A stretch of DNA of 37,988 bases from NCBI GenBank assembly GCA_002305575.1, contig DBPP01000033.1, positions 11,973 to 49,960 of the forward strand, given 5' to 3'. Shown here piece after piece: positions 30,709 to 37,874 of this stretch. The translations under genes and the position numbers were made by a program. Each line of letters starts with the position of its first letter. Position 1 is the first letter of the stretch. The DNA comes from Ruminococcaceae bacterium UBA1417. Lineage in GTDB: Bacteria; Bacillota; Clostridia; Oscillospirales; Acutalibacteraceae. Below the pieces are notes generated by a model. The model ran no database searches. It had not been told where the DNA came from and saw only the letters and a list, made by a program, of their open reading frames with translations.

Positions 30709-32010
30709 ATGGAATCGTTTTTTGAAGCATGGGATCTGATCTGCAATTACTGCAAAAATCAGGTCACGGATGTGAGCTATGAAACCTGGTTCAGCAAGCT
30801 CGTGCCGGTTTCGCTGGACTTCGAGGAGGGCGTCGCCATCATCCAGGCGCCAAACGAATTTCACAAATCGACGATCGAGCGCGGCTTTCACAAATACCTG
30901 AACGACGCCATCCAGAGCGTGTTTGGCCCGGGCATCACCTACAAGCTGATCACGCCGATGGAAAAAAAGGAGAAGAAGGCCGTCGAAGAGGACGACGAGT
31001 ACGAGTACACGTTTGAAACCTTCATCGAGGGCAGCTCCAACAAATTCGCCTGCGCCGCCTGCCGCTACGTCGCGAAAGAGCCGGCAAAAAACTACAACCC
31101 GCTTTTCATCTACGGCAATTCGGGCCTCGGCAAAACGCACCTGCTCAATGCCATCGGCCACGAGCTGAAAAAGAATTTCCCGGAAAAAACGATCATCTAC
31201 GTCAAGGGCGACCAGTTTGCCAACGAGCTGATCGAGGCCATCCGCGCCGGCACCACGGCGGGCTTCCGCGAGAAGTACCGCAAGGCCGACGCGCTGCTGA
31301 TCGACGATATTCAGTTCATCGCCGGCAAGGAATCGACGCAGGAAGAGTTCTTCCACACGTTCAACACGCTGTATGAATCGAAAAAACAGATCGTGCTGAC
31401 GAGCGACCGGCCGCCGCGCGACATCGCCACACTCGAGGACCGTCTGAAAACGCGCTTTGAGTGGGGCCTGACGGCCGACGTGCAGCCGCCGGATTTCGAG
31501 ACGCGCATGGCGATCATCAAGCGCAAGGCCGAGCTCGTCGGCCTCACCGTACCGGACAGCGTCTGTGAATTCATCGCGGTCAAGCTCAAGAGCAACATCC
31601 GCCAGCTCGAAGGCACCGTCAAAAAGCTCAAGGCCATCCATCTCGTCGAGGGCGCAACGCCGACGATCAACACCGCACAGCGCGCCATCAGCGACATCGT
31701 CAACAACGACCAGCCCACACCGGTCACGGTCGGCAAGATCATCGAGGAGGTCGCGCGCACGTACGGCGTCTCGCCGGAGGACATCAAGTCCTCGAAACGC
31801 AACGCGAACATCTCGTTTGCCCGGCAGATCTCCATGTACATTGTGCGCGAGATCACGCAGATGCCGATGGTCGAGATCGGCAAGGAATTCGGCGGGCGCG
31901 ACCACTCCACAGTCGTTTACGCCATCCAGCAGATCGACGAGCGCTGCCTCAAGGACCCCGTCACAAAGGCGACGGTGGGCGACATCATCAAGAACATCCG
32001 CGACCGTTGA
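30709..32010 (+). CDS. dnaA: chromosomal replication initiator DnaA
   Basis: DnaA binds DnaA boxes, forms an ATP-dependent filament and opens the origin. The 433-residue protein has domain I (ESFFEAWDLICNYCKNQV) for partner contacts, a short domain II linker, the AAA+ domain with Walker A GNSGLGKT at residues 136-143, Walker B LLIDDIQFIAGK and sensor GLTADVQPPDFETRM, and domain IV with the signature GGRDHSTVVYAIQQID that reads the box. ATG 30709-30711 is chosen because AGGA lies seven bases upstream; an earlier in-frame start lacks it. It begins the plus-strand origin operon and is followed by the box cluster. Confidence 0.98.
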   Translation: MESFFEAWDLICNYCKNQVTDVSYETWFSKLVPVSLDFEEGVAIIQAPNEFHKSTIERGFHKYLNDAIQSVFGPGITYKLITPMEKKEKKAVEEDDEYEYTFETFIEGSSNKFACAACRYVAKEPAKNYNPLFIYGNSGLGKTHLLNAIGHELKKNFPEKTIIYVKGDQFANELIEAIRAGTTAGFREKYRKADALLIDDIQFIAGKESTQEEFFHTFNTLYESKKQIVLTSDRPPRDIATLEDRLKTRFEWGLTADVQPPDFETRMAIIKRKAELVGLTVPDSVCEFIAVKLKSNIRQLEGTVKKLKAIHLVEGATPTINTAQRAISDIVNNDQPTPVTVGKIIEEVARTYGVSPEDIKSSKRNANISFARQISMYIVREITQMPMVEIGKEFGGRDHSTVVYAIQQIDERCLKDPVTKATVGDIIKNIRDR

Positions 32011-32042
32011 GCGGCGGTGCAAAGCGGGAACACGCAAACCGG

Positions 32043-32144
32043 TTTTCCACGAAGTCGTAAACAAATTTTCAACATTTCACACAGAGTTTTCCACCGTGTT
32101 GTGGAAGAAAAAAAGTCTTCCACATTGTCCACAATTCTTCCACA
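32043..32144. other. DnaA-box cluster between dnaA and dnaN
   Basis: Six box-like 9-mers in about 100 bases: TTTTCCACG 32043, TTTTCCACC 32087, TCTTCCACA on minus 32100-32108 and on plus at 32116 and 32136, and TTGTCCACA 32125-32133. This is the usual place of the origin's box array in Firmicutes. Confidence 0.85.
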
Positions 32145-32208
32145 GCGGAAATCGAAAAACTTTTGCGCCGTTTTTGGCCTGCGAAAGCCACTTTCCAGAT
32201 TTTCCAAC

Positions 32209-32270
32209 AAATTCACAGCCCCTACGGCTACTGCTAAATTTATTACTATCCGTATATAAAATAAAAGACG
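32209..32270 (+). other. candidate origin unwinding element with DnaA-trios
   Basis: A weak box AAATTCACA (32209-32217) and a short GC stretch are followed by triplets in strict register from 32222 to 32248: CTA, CGG, CTA, CTG, CTA, AAT, TTA, TTA, CTA, and then an AT-rich run. In B. subtilis the same order (box, GC spacer, CTA-type trios on this strand) forms the element on which DnaA opens the DNA. The functional reading is inferred from pattern. Confidence 0.65.
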
Positions 32271-32346
32271 GGAAGCTCCCCGCCCTACGGTCGTGCAATC
32301 CAAACGGCAGCTTCCTGCAAAATGCAAACAAAAAGGAGATGCTCCC

Positions 32347-33453
32347 ATGCAATTTACCATAGAAAAACGCACGCTGAGCGAAGCAGTCGGCAACCTGCAG
32401 CGCGCCGTTTCCACAAAAACCTCGATTCCGGCGCTCGAAGGCATTTTGATCCGCACCGGCGAGGAAAAAATCATTCTTTCCGCCTACGATCTCGAGATCG
32501 GCATGCAGACCGAACTGCCCGCCGTCATCACCGAGCCCGGCGCGATCATTCTCACCGCCAAGCTGTTTTCGGAAATCGTCCGCAAATCGCCGGCCGAGGA
32601 CCTGACAGTGGAAACCGACGACCGGTTCACCGCGACGATCACCTCCGGCGTAAGCTGCTTTACGATCATCGGCATGAACGCCGCCGAATTCCCGGAATTC
32701 CCGAAAATTACCGACACCGACACGGTCAGCCTCCCCTCGAACGTGCTCAAAAGCATGATTCGTCAGACGCTGTTCGCCGTTGCAGATTCCAATGCGAAGC
32801 CGATCCACCAGGGCAGCCTGTTTAAAATTGAGGACAACGTGCTCGACGTCGTCTCCGTAGACGGCTACCGTCTCGCACTGCGCCGCGAAGCGATCCAATA
32901 CGCGGGCAGCCTCGATTTTGTCGTTCCTGGAAAGACACTTGGAGAAGTGCTCAAGCTCCTGCGCGACGACGACAGCACGGTCGAAATTTTCCCGAGCCGC
33001 CGGCACATCCTCTTTAAAATCGACAATTACACCGTGCTTTCCGCACTGCTCGAGGGCGAATTCCTCGATTATAAGGCGGCGCTGCCGAAGGACAGCAAGA
33101 CCGAAGCCATCGTTACGACCCGCACGCTGATCGACAGCGTGGAGCGCGTCTCGCTGCTCATCACCGACCGGCTCAAGAGCCCGGTGCGCTGTGTTTTCAG
33201 CGAGGACACCATCAAGCTGCTTTGCGCCACGACAATGGGCCGCGCCAACGACCAGATCGAGGCGAAAATCACCGGCGAGCCGATCGAGATCGGCTTCAAC
33301 AACAAATATTTGCTCGACGCGCTGCGCGCTGCGGAATCGGATGAAGTGCGCATGCAGCTCGGCAGCCCGATCAGCCCGATGCTGATTCTGCCAAAGGAGG
33401 GCGACGCGTTTTCCTTCCTCGTCCTGCCGGTGCGCCTGCGCAGCGAAATCTGA
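32347..33453 (+). CDS. dnaN: DNA polymerase III beta sliding clamp
   Basis: The ring-shaped clamp that holds the replicative polymerase on DNA. The 368-residue protein has three repeated clamp domains; motifs include VGNLQRAVSTKTSIPALEGI near the start, FAVADSNAKPIHQGSLFKI in the middle and the C-terminal LGSPISPMLILP that forms the partner-binding pocket, ending VLPVRLRSEI. ATG 32347-32349 has AAAGGAG upstream; an earlier in-frame start lies in the origin spacer. It follows the origin element and precedes yaaA by 75 bases. Confidence 0.97.
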   Translation: MQFTIEKRTLSEAVGNLQRAVSTKTSIPALEGILIRTGEEKIILSAYDLEIGMQTELPAVITEPGAIILTAKLFSEIVRKSPAEDLTVETDDRFTATITSGVSCFTIIGMNAAEFPEFPKITDTDTVSLPSNVLKSMIRQTLFAVADSNAKPIHQGSLFKIEDNVLDVVSVDGYRLALRREAIQYAGSLDFVVPGKTLGEVLKLLRDDDSTVEIFPSRRHILFKIDNYTVLSALLEGEFLDYKAALPKDSKTEAIVTTRTLIDSVERVSLLITDRLKSPVRCVFSEDTIKLLCATTMGRANDQIEAKITGEPIEIGFNNKYLLDALRAAESDEVRMQLGSPISPMLILPKEGDAFSFLVLPVRLRSEI

Positions 33454-33461
33454 TTTAAAAT

Positions 33462-33502
33462 GTTTCACGGCGTGTCCATCACACAGAGACATACCGTGAA
33501 AC
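33462..33502. repeat. inverted repeat of parS-like half sites between dnaN and yaaA
   Basis: GTTTCACGG (33462-33470) and CCGTGAAAC (33494-33502) are exact complements with a 23-base gap. Each arm looks like half a parS, but the centre is split. As RNA it would form a nine-base-pair hairpin just before yaaA. Confidence 0.6.
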
Positions 33503-33528
33503 CTGAAAACCTACGGGAGAAATACACG

Positions 33529-33750
33529 ATGCAAGAAATTATAGAAATCACAACGGACTTTATCCGGCTCGACGCGCTTTTGAAGCTCGGCGGCGCGCTC
33601 GACACGGGCGGGCAGGCCAAGTTTGTCATTCAGAACGGCGAGGTGCTCGTCAACGGCGAAACCTGTACGATGCGCGGCAAAAAGATGCGCGACGGCGACT
33701 TTGCCGAGTACAACGGCGTGCGCTACACCGTGCGGGTCACGGAGGGATGA
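33529..33750 (+). CDS. yaaA: S4-domain RNA-binding protein YaaA
   Basis: A 73-residue S4-like protein that sits between dnaN and recF in nearly all Firmicutes and is thought to bind ribosomal RNA. It begins MQEIIEITTDFIRLDALLKL and has the core GQAKFVIQNGEVLVNGE and RGKKMRDGD of the S4 fold. The start ATG 33529-33531 has GGGAG upstream; a longer frame would run through the inverted repeat. It ends four bases before the recF start. Confidence 0.93.
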   Translation: MQEIIEITTDFIRLDALLKLGGALDTGGQAKFVIQNGEVLVNGETCTMRGKKMRDGDFAEYNGVRYTVRVTEG

Positions 33751-33754
33751 GCGC

Positions 33755-34858
33755 TTGAACGTCACGCGTCTCGGCTTTGAACAGTTCCGCAACCTCGAAA
33801 ACGGGGAGATCTTCCCGTGCGACACCATCAACGTGATTTTCGGCAGCAACGCGCAGGGGAAGACAAACCTGCTCGAAGCCATCTGGCTTTTTACCGGCGG
33901 CCACTCGTTTCGCGGCACCAAGGACGGCGAGCTGCCGCGGCTCGTCAACGGGCGCAACGCGGAGACGGCCGCGCTTTCCATGGACCTTTTCACCGAAGGA
34001 CGCGCGCAGCAGTTGCAGCTGTTTTTTAAAAACGGCCGGCGCTCGAGCGTGATCAACGGCGTGGAAAAAAAGACGGGCTCGGCGCTCGTCGGCAAATTCT
34101 GCGCGGTGATTTTTTCTCCGGAGCATCTGCTGCTCGTCAAGGAGGGGCCGGCGCGGCGGCGCGCGTTCATCGACGGCGCGCTCTGCCAAGCGAAACCCGC
34201 CTTTACAAAGGTGCTCGCCAATTACAACAAATCGCTTTTGCAGCGCAACGCGCTGTTGAAAGATATTCTGCGCCACCCCGAGCTGCGCGATACGCTGGAC
34301 ATCTGGGATGAGCGGCTCGTGCTGTTCGGCACACAGCTCACGTTGGAGCGCATCGCCTTTTGCCGGCAGCTCGCGCCGCGGGCTGCGGAAATCTACGCCG
34401 GCATTTCGAAGGCGCGCGAACACGTTGCCTTCGCCTACGCGCCGTTTCACGGTGCGGATACGCAATCTGCGGTGGCGGCCGCGTTTCTCGCGGCGCTGCG
34501 GGAAAGCCGCGAAACGGATATTCGCATGGGCTTTACCTCGGCCGGCCCGCATAGAGACGACCTTTCCATCCAGATCGACGGCCTTTCGGCGCGGACCTAC
34601 GGTTCGCAGGGGCAGCAGCGCAGCATTGTGCTCGCGCTCAAGCTTGCCGAGGCCGACATTCTCTTTGAAAAAACCGGCGAGCGGCCGGTCATTCTGCTCG
34701 ACGATGTGATGAGCGAGCTGGACGTCAGCCGCCGCGACTATCTTTTGAACCATCTCGACGGCCGGCAGGTGTTTATCACCTGCTGCGATCCGGAAACCGT
34801 GCGCCTGATGGAGCGCGGACGCGGCTTCCGGGTGGAGTCCGGCGCGCTGAAAAATTAA
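33755..34858 (+). CDS. recF: DNA repair and replication protein RecF
   Basis: RecF with RecO and RecR loads RecA on gapped DNA. The 367-residue SMC-like ATPase has Walker A GSNAQGKT at residues 30-37 with NLLEAIWLFTGGHSFR, the signature SQGQQRSIVLALKLAEA and Walker B PVILLDDVMSELD. No ATG fits the family N-terminus. The TTG at 33755-33757 gives NVTRLGFEQFRN, the normal RecF start, with GGAGG nine bases upstream, so TTG is the likely start codon. It is four bases after yaaA. Confidence 0.95.
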   Translation: MNVTRLGFEQFRNLENGEIFPCDTINVIFGSNAQGKTNLLEAIWLFTGGHSFRGTKDGELPRLVNGRNAETAALSMDLFTEGRAQQLQLFFKNGRRSSVINGVEKKTGSALVGKFCAVIFSPEHLLLVKEGPARRRAFIDGALCQAKPAFTKVLANYNKSLLQRNALLKDILRHPELRDTLDIWDERLVLFGTQLTLERIAFCRQLAPRAAEIYAGISKAREHVAFAYAPFHGADTQSAVAAAFLAALRESRETDIRMGFTSAGPHRDDLSIQIDGLSARTYGSQGQQRSIVLALKLAEADILFEKTGERPVILLDDVMSELDVSRRDYLLNHLDGRQVFITCCDPETVRLMERGRGFRVESGALKN

Positions 34859-34903
34859 GAAAACCGTCACAATCCGCGTCTGTACGGCGGGCGGGGTTTG
34901 TGT

Positions 34904-34909
34904 TATACT
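34904..34909 (+). promoter_or_regulatory. extended -10 promoter candidate before remB
   Basis: TATACT preceded by TG (TGTTATACT), 46 bases after the recF stop; the -35 is poor. It would give a leader of about 80 bases that begins with the hairpin at 34924-34975. Confidence 0.5.
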
Positions 34910-34923
34910 GGTGGTAGGCAAAC

Positions 34924-34975
34924 GGCAGCCGCCCGGCCGGGGCTTTGGCGCGCCGTTTCTGCGCGGGCGGCTGCC
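34924..34975 (+). repeat. 12-base inverted repeat in the remB leader
   Basis: GGCAGCCGCCCG (34924-34935) and CGGGCGGCTGCC (34964-34975) pair perfectly around a 28-base loop that contains the palindrome GGCGCGCC. The stem ends six bases before the AGGGGG ribosome binding site. Confidence 0.7.
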
Positions 34976-34993
34976 CGCAAAGGGGGAATTGCG

Positions 34994-35293
34994 CTGTATA
35001 TTCACCTTGGCCTCGGCGTCGTGGTGCGCGAAGAGGACGTCATCGGCATTTTTGATCTCGAAAATACGACGGTTTCCAAAATCACGCGCGAATTTCTCAA
35101 ACGCGCCGAAGATGAAAACCTTGTGGAGGACGTCTGCTACGATCTTCCGCGGTCCATCGTTGTGTGCCGCGATTTTGTCTGCGGCAAGCGCGTGTACATC
35201 ACGCAGATCGCGCCGGCGACGCTTTTGCGGCGTTCGCGGGCGGAATTGGGCGGTGTTCCGTTTACACGGCCGTCGTCCCCTGCGCAGAAATAA
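34994..35293 (+). CDS. remB: extracellular matrix regulator RemB-like (DUF370), CTG start
   Basis: A DUF370-family protein of 99 residues, the YaaB/RemB type found between recF and gyrB in Firmicutes. The core YIHLGLGVVVREEDVIGIFD and FLKRAEDENLVEDVCYDLPRS matches the family; RemA and RemB relatives bind DNA and control matrix genes. In frame there is no ATG, GTG or TTG near the family N-terminus. CTG at 34994-34996 gives (M)YIHLG, exactly the expected start, and has AGGGGG seven bases upstream. The only earlier usual start, TTG 34898, overlaps the promoter and would add unrelated sequence. The tail after RRSRAELGG is short and variable. Confidence 0.85.
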   Translation: MYIHLGLGVVVREEDVIGIFDLENTTVSKITREFLKRAEDENLVEDVCYDLPRSIVVCRDFVCGKRVYITQIAPATLLRRSRAELGGVPFTRPSSPAQK

Positions 35294-35315
35294 CAAGGAA
35301 AGGAAATCCAAATTT

Positions 35316-35741
35316 ATGCAGTATTTTGGTATCCCGACGTGCCCGTATTGCAGAAAGCGCGTCAATCTGATCCGCACGTGGAAGCTCAAGCGCGAAGGCG
35401 AGTATAAGTGCCCGCGTTGCGGCGGCATTTCGAATGTGTATCTCTCGCCGCTGGTCTACGTGTTTTCGGTGATCGCGATCTGCGCCGGCGTGTGCATTTA
35501 TTTTTTCCACAAATTCGTGCTCGATGACATCGGGCTTTTCACCTGCCTGTATGTGTTCATTCCCTTCGCGCTTTTCTTCCTTTTGAGCCTGTTCACGGTG
35601 TATCTGAAACGGCCGGTAATCAAGCGCGTACAGCGTCCGGTGCAGGACGACGACCGCGAAGCCCCGGCGCCGCGCCGCCCGAAGGAAGGCGATACCTTCT
35701 CTGAAATGGATACCGGACGGTATACGGACCACAATTCTTGA
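35316..35741 (+). CDS. zinc-ribbon protein with two transmembrane helices, unknown function
   Basis: A 141-residue protein I cannot name. Residues 1-40 form a zinc ribbon with CPYC at 9-12 and CPRC at 32-35. Two hydrophobic helices follow, about residues 46-68 (LVYVFSVIAICAGVCIYF) and 75-98, and then a charged tail with QRPVQDDDREAPAPRRPKE. The start ATG 35316-35318 has AAGGAAAGGA upstream; the frame runs further back only through remB. It lies 22 bases after remB and ends in a terminator, so it is probably the last gene of the recF-remB unit. Similar small zinc-ribbon membrane proteins occur widely in Clostridia without known role. Confidence 0.75.
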   Translation: MQYFGIPTCPYCRKRVNLIRTWKLKREGEYKCPRCGGISNVYLSPLVYVFSVIAICAGVCIYFFHKFVLDDIGLFTCLYVFIPFALFFLLSLFTVYLKRPVIKRVQRPVQDDDREAPAPRRPKEGDTFSEMDTGRYTDHNS

Positions 35742-35755
35742 AGTAAAACAGACCA

Positions 35756-35788
35756 AAAAGGCGTATGCGCGTGCATAGGCCTTTTTTT
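35756..35788 (+). terminator. terminator before gyrB
   Basis: AAAGGC and GCCTTT stems extended by TATGC/GCATA across one G-G mismatch, then seven T residues. Confidence 0.85.
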
Positions 35789-35832
35789 GCGCGAAAAAAC
35801 TGCATTTTTGCCTTGAATTTATCAGGATATTC

Positions 35833-35861
35833 TTGTAAATCAACGGCATTTATGGTATACT
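35833..35861 (+). promoter_or_regulatory. promoter of gyrB-gyrA
   Basis: TTGTAA (35833-35838), 17-base spacer, TATACT (35856-35861), 36 bases before the gyrB start. Confidence 0.75.
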
Positions 35862-35897
35862 ATATTATAAAGGTAACCATGCGGACAAGAAAGGAAA

Positions 35898-37853
35898 ATG
35901 AGCGCACAAATGGATATCAATGCAATGACTCATGTAGATACAAATTACAGCTCAGACCAGATTCAGGTTCTCGAAGGTCTAGAGGCTGTTCGCAAGCGCC
36001 CGGGCATGTACATCGGCTCCACCGGTCCGCGCGGCCTGCATCACCTCGTGTATGAGATTGTGGACAATGCGATCGACGAGGCGCTTGCCGGCTACTGCGA
36101 CCGCATCGATGTGAAGATTTTGCCCGGCGATATTATTTATGTGCGGGACAATGGCCGCGGCGTGCCGGTCGGCGTGCAGCAGCAGACCGGCCTGCCGGCT
36201 GTCACGGTTGTGTATACGATCCTGCATGCGGGCGGCAAATTCGGCGGCGGCAGCTACAAGGTTTCCGGCGGCCTGCACGGCGTCGGCGCTTCGGTCGTCA
36301 ACGCGCTGTCCACGTGGATGGAGGTCGAGGTGCGGCAGAACGGCCACCTGTACCGCCAGCGCTTCGAGCGCGGCGACGCTGTCTATGACCTGCAGGATGT
36401 CGGCCCGCTCGAAAATCCGGACGAAACCGGCACCACGGTGCGGTTTAAGGCCGACCCGGAAATTTTCAAGGAAACGACCGTCTACGATTTTACGACGCTC
36501 GAAACGCGTCTGCGCGAGCAGGCGTTCCTCAATGCCGGCGTGCGGATCGTGCTCGCGGACGAGCGCGACCCGGACAACGTGGTGGAGGAGGAGTTCCACT
36601 ATGAGGGCGGCGTCTCGAGCTTTGTCGAGTACCTCAACCGGAATAAGGAAAAAATCCACCCCGAACCGATCTATTTCGCGGCGACCGCGGCGGACAACAA
36701 CTCCACCTGCGAAATCGCCATGCAGTATACGGACAGCTTCAACGAGTTCATCCTCTCGTTCGCGAACAACATCCACACCGTGGACGGCGGGACGCACGAG
36801 GAAGGCTTCAAGCGCGCGCTGACGCGCATCATGAACGATTACGCCCACAAGTACAACATCTTGAAGGAAGCCGATAAAAAACTGACCGGCGAAGACGTGC
36901 GCGAGGGCCTCACCTGCGTCATCAGCGTCAAGGTGAAGGAGGCGCAGTTCGAGGGCCAGACGAAGGGCAAGCTCGGCAATACGGAGATCACGGGCCTTGT
37001 GAGCAACACGGTTTCCGATAAGCTGATGACCTTCCTCGAGGAAAACCCGGCCATCGCCCGCGCGATCTTCGACAAGGCCATGGCGGCCTCCCGTGCGCGC
37101 GAGGCGGCCCGCAAGGCGCGCGACCTCGTGCGGCGCAAGTCGGCGCTCGAAAGCGCCACGCTGCCCGGCAAGCTCGCCGACTGCCAGTCCAGAAACCCCG
37201 AGGAAACCGAAATCTACATCGTCGAGGGCGATTCCGCCGGCGGCTCCGCCAAGGGCGGACGCGACCGCAAATTCCAGGCGATTCTCCCGCTTTGGGGCAA
37301 GATGCTGAACGTCGAAAAGGCGCGCCTCGACCGCGTGTACGGCAACGATAAGCTGATGCCCGTTATTACGGCGCTCGGCACCGGTATCGGCGAGGAGTTT
37401 GACATTTCGAAGCTGCGGTACGGCCGTGTGATCATCATGGCCGATGCCGACGTCGACGGCTCGCACATCCGCACGCTGCTGCTCACGTTCTTCTACCGCT
37501 ACATGCGCCCGCTCGTCGAGGCCGGGCACGTGTACATTGCGCAGCCGCCGCTGTTCCGCATCACAAAAAACAAGCGGCATTACTACGCTTATTCCGATCT
37601 CGAACGCGACCGGATCATGGCCGAGCTGCAAACCGGCTACGACATCCAGCGCTATAAGGGCCTCGGCGAAATGGATTCCGACCAGCTTTGGGAGACAACC
37701 ATGAATCCCGAGACGCGCGTGATGCTGCAGGTTACGCCGAGCGACGCCGCGCAGGCCGACGAGGTCTTCACCATCCTGATGGGCGATAAGGTGGAGCCGC
37801 GCCGCGAGTTCATCGAGAAAAACGCCAAATACGTCAAGAATCTGGATATTTAA
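35898..37853 (+). CDS. gyrB: DNA gyrase subunit B
   Basis: GyrB supplies the ATPase and part of the DNA-cleavage site of gyrase, which adds negative supercoils. The 651-residue protein has the GHKL ATPase with VYEIVDNAIDEALAGYCD, VRDNGRGVPV and GGLHGVGASVVNALS, then the transducer domain and the Toprim domain with VEGDSAGGSAKGGRDRKFQA, PLWGKMLNVEKA and the metal-binding DADVDGSHIRTLLLTFFYR. It ends KNAKYVKNLDI, the usual C-terminus without the extra insert of proteobacterial GyrB. ATG 35898-35900 has AAAGGAA very close; Met5 is a possible alternative. gyrA follows after 21 bases. Confidence 0.98.
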   Translation: MSAQMDINAMTHVDTNYSSDQIQVLEGLEAVRKRPGMYIGSTGPRGLHHLVYEIVDNAIDEALAGYCDRIDVKILPGDIIYVRDNGRGVPVGVQQQTGLPAVTVVYTILHAGGKFGGGSYKVSGGLHGVGASVVNALSTWMEVEVRQNGHLYRQRFERGDAVYDLQDVGPLENPDETGTTVRFKADPEIFKETTVYDFTTLETRLREQAFLNAGVRIVLADERDPDNVVEEEFHYEGGVSSFVEYLNRNKEKIHPEPIYFAATAADNNSTCEIAMQYTDSFNEFILSFANNIHTVDGGTHEEGFKRALTRIMNDYAHKYNILKEADKKLTGEDVREGLTCVISVKVKEAQFEGQTKGKLGNTEITGLVSNTVSDKLMTFLEENPAIARAIFDKAMAASRAREAARKARDLVRRKSALESATLPGKLADCQSRNPEETEIYIVEGDSAGGSAKGGRDRKFQAILPLWGKMLNVEKARLDRVYGNDKLMPVITALGTGIGEEFDISKLRYGRVIIMADADVDGSHIRTLLLTFFYRYMRPLVEAGHVYIAQPPLFRITKNKRHYYAYSDLERDRIMAELQTGYDIQRYKGLGEMDSDQLWETTMNPETRVMLQVTPSDAAQADEVFTILMGDKVEPRREFIEKNAKYVKNLDI

Positions 37854-37874
37854 GCGCGAAAGGACACAGTACAA

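Noticed and set aside
34898..34993. Extended N-terminus for remB from TTG 34898
   Set aside because: It overlaps the -10 box and the hairpin and adds residues unlike any DUF370 protein.
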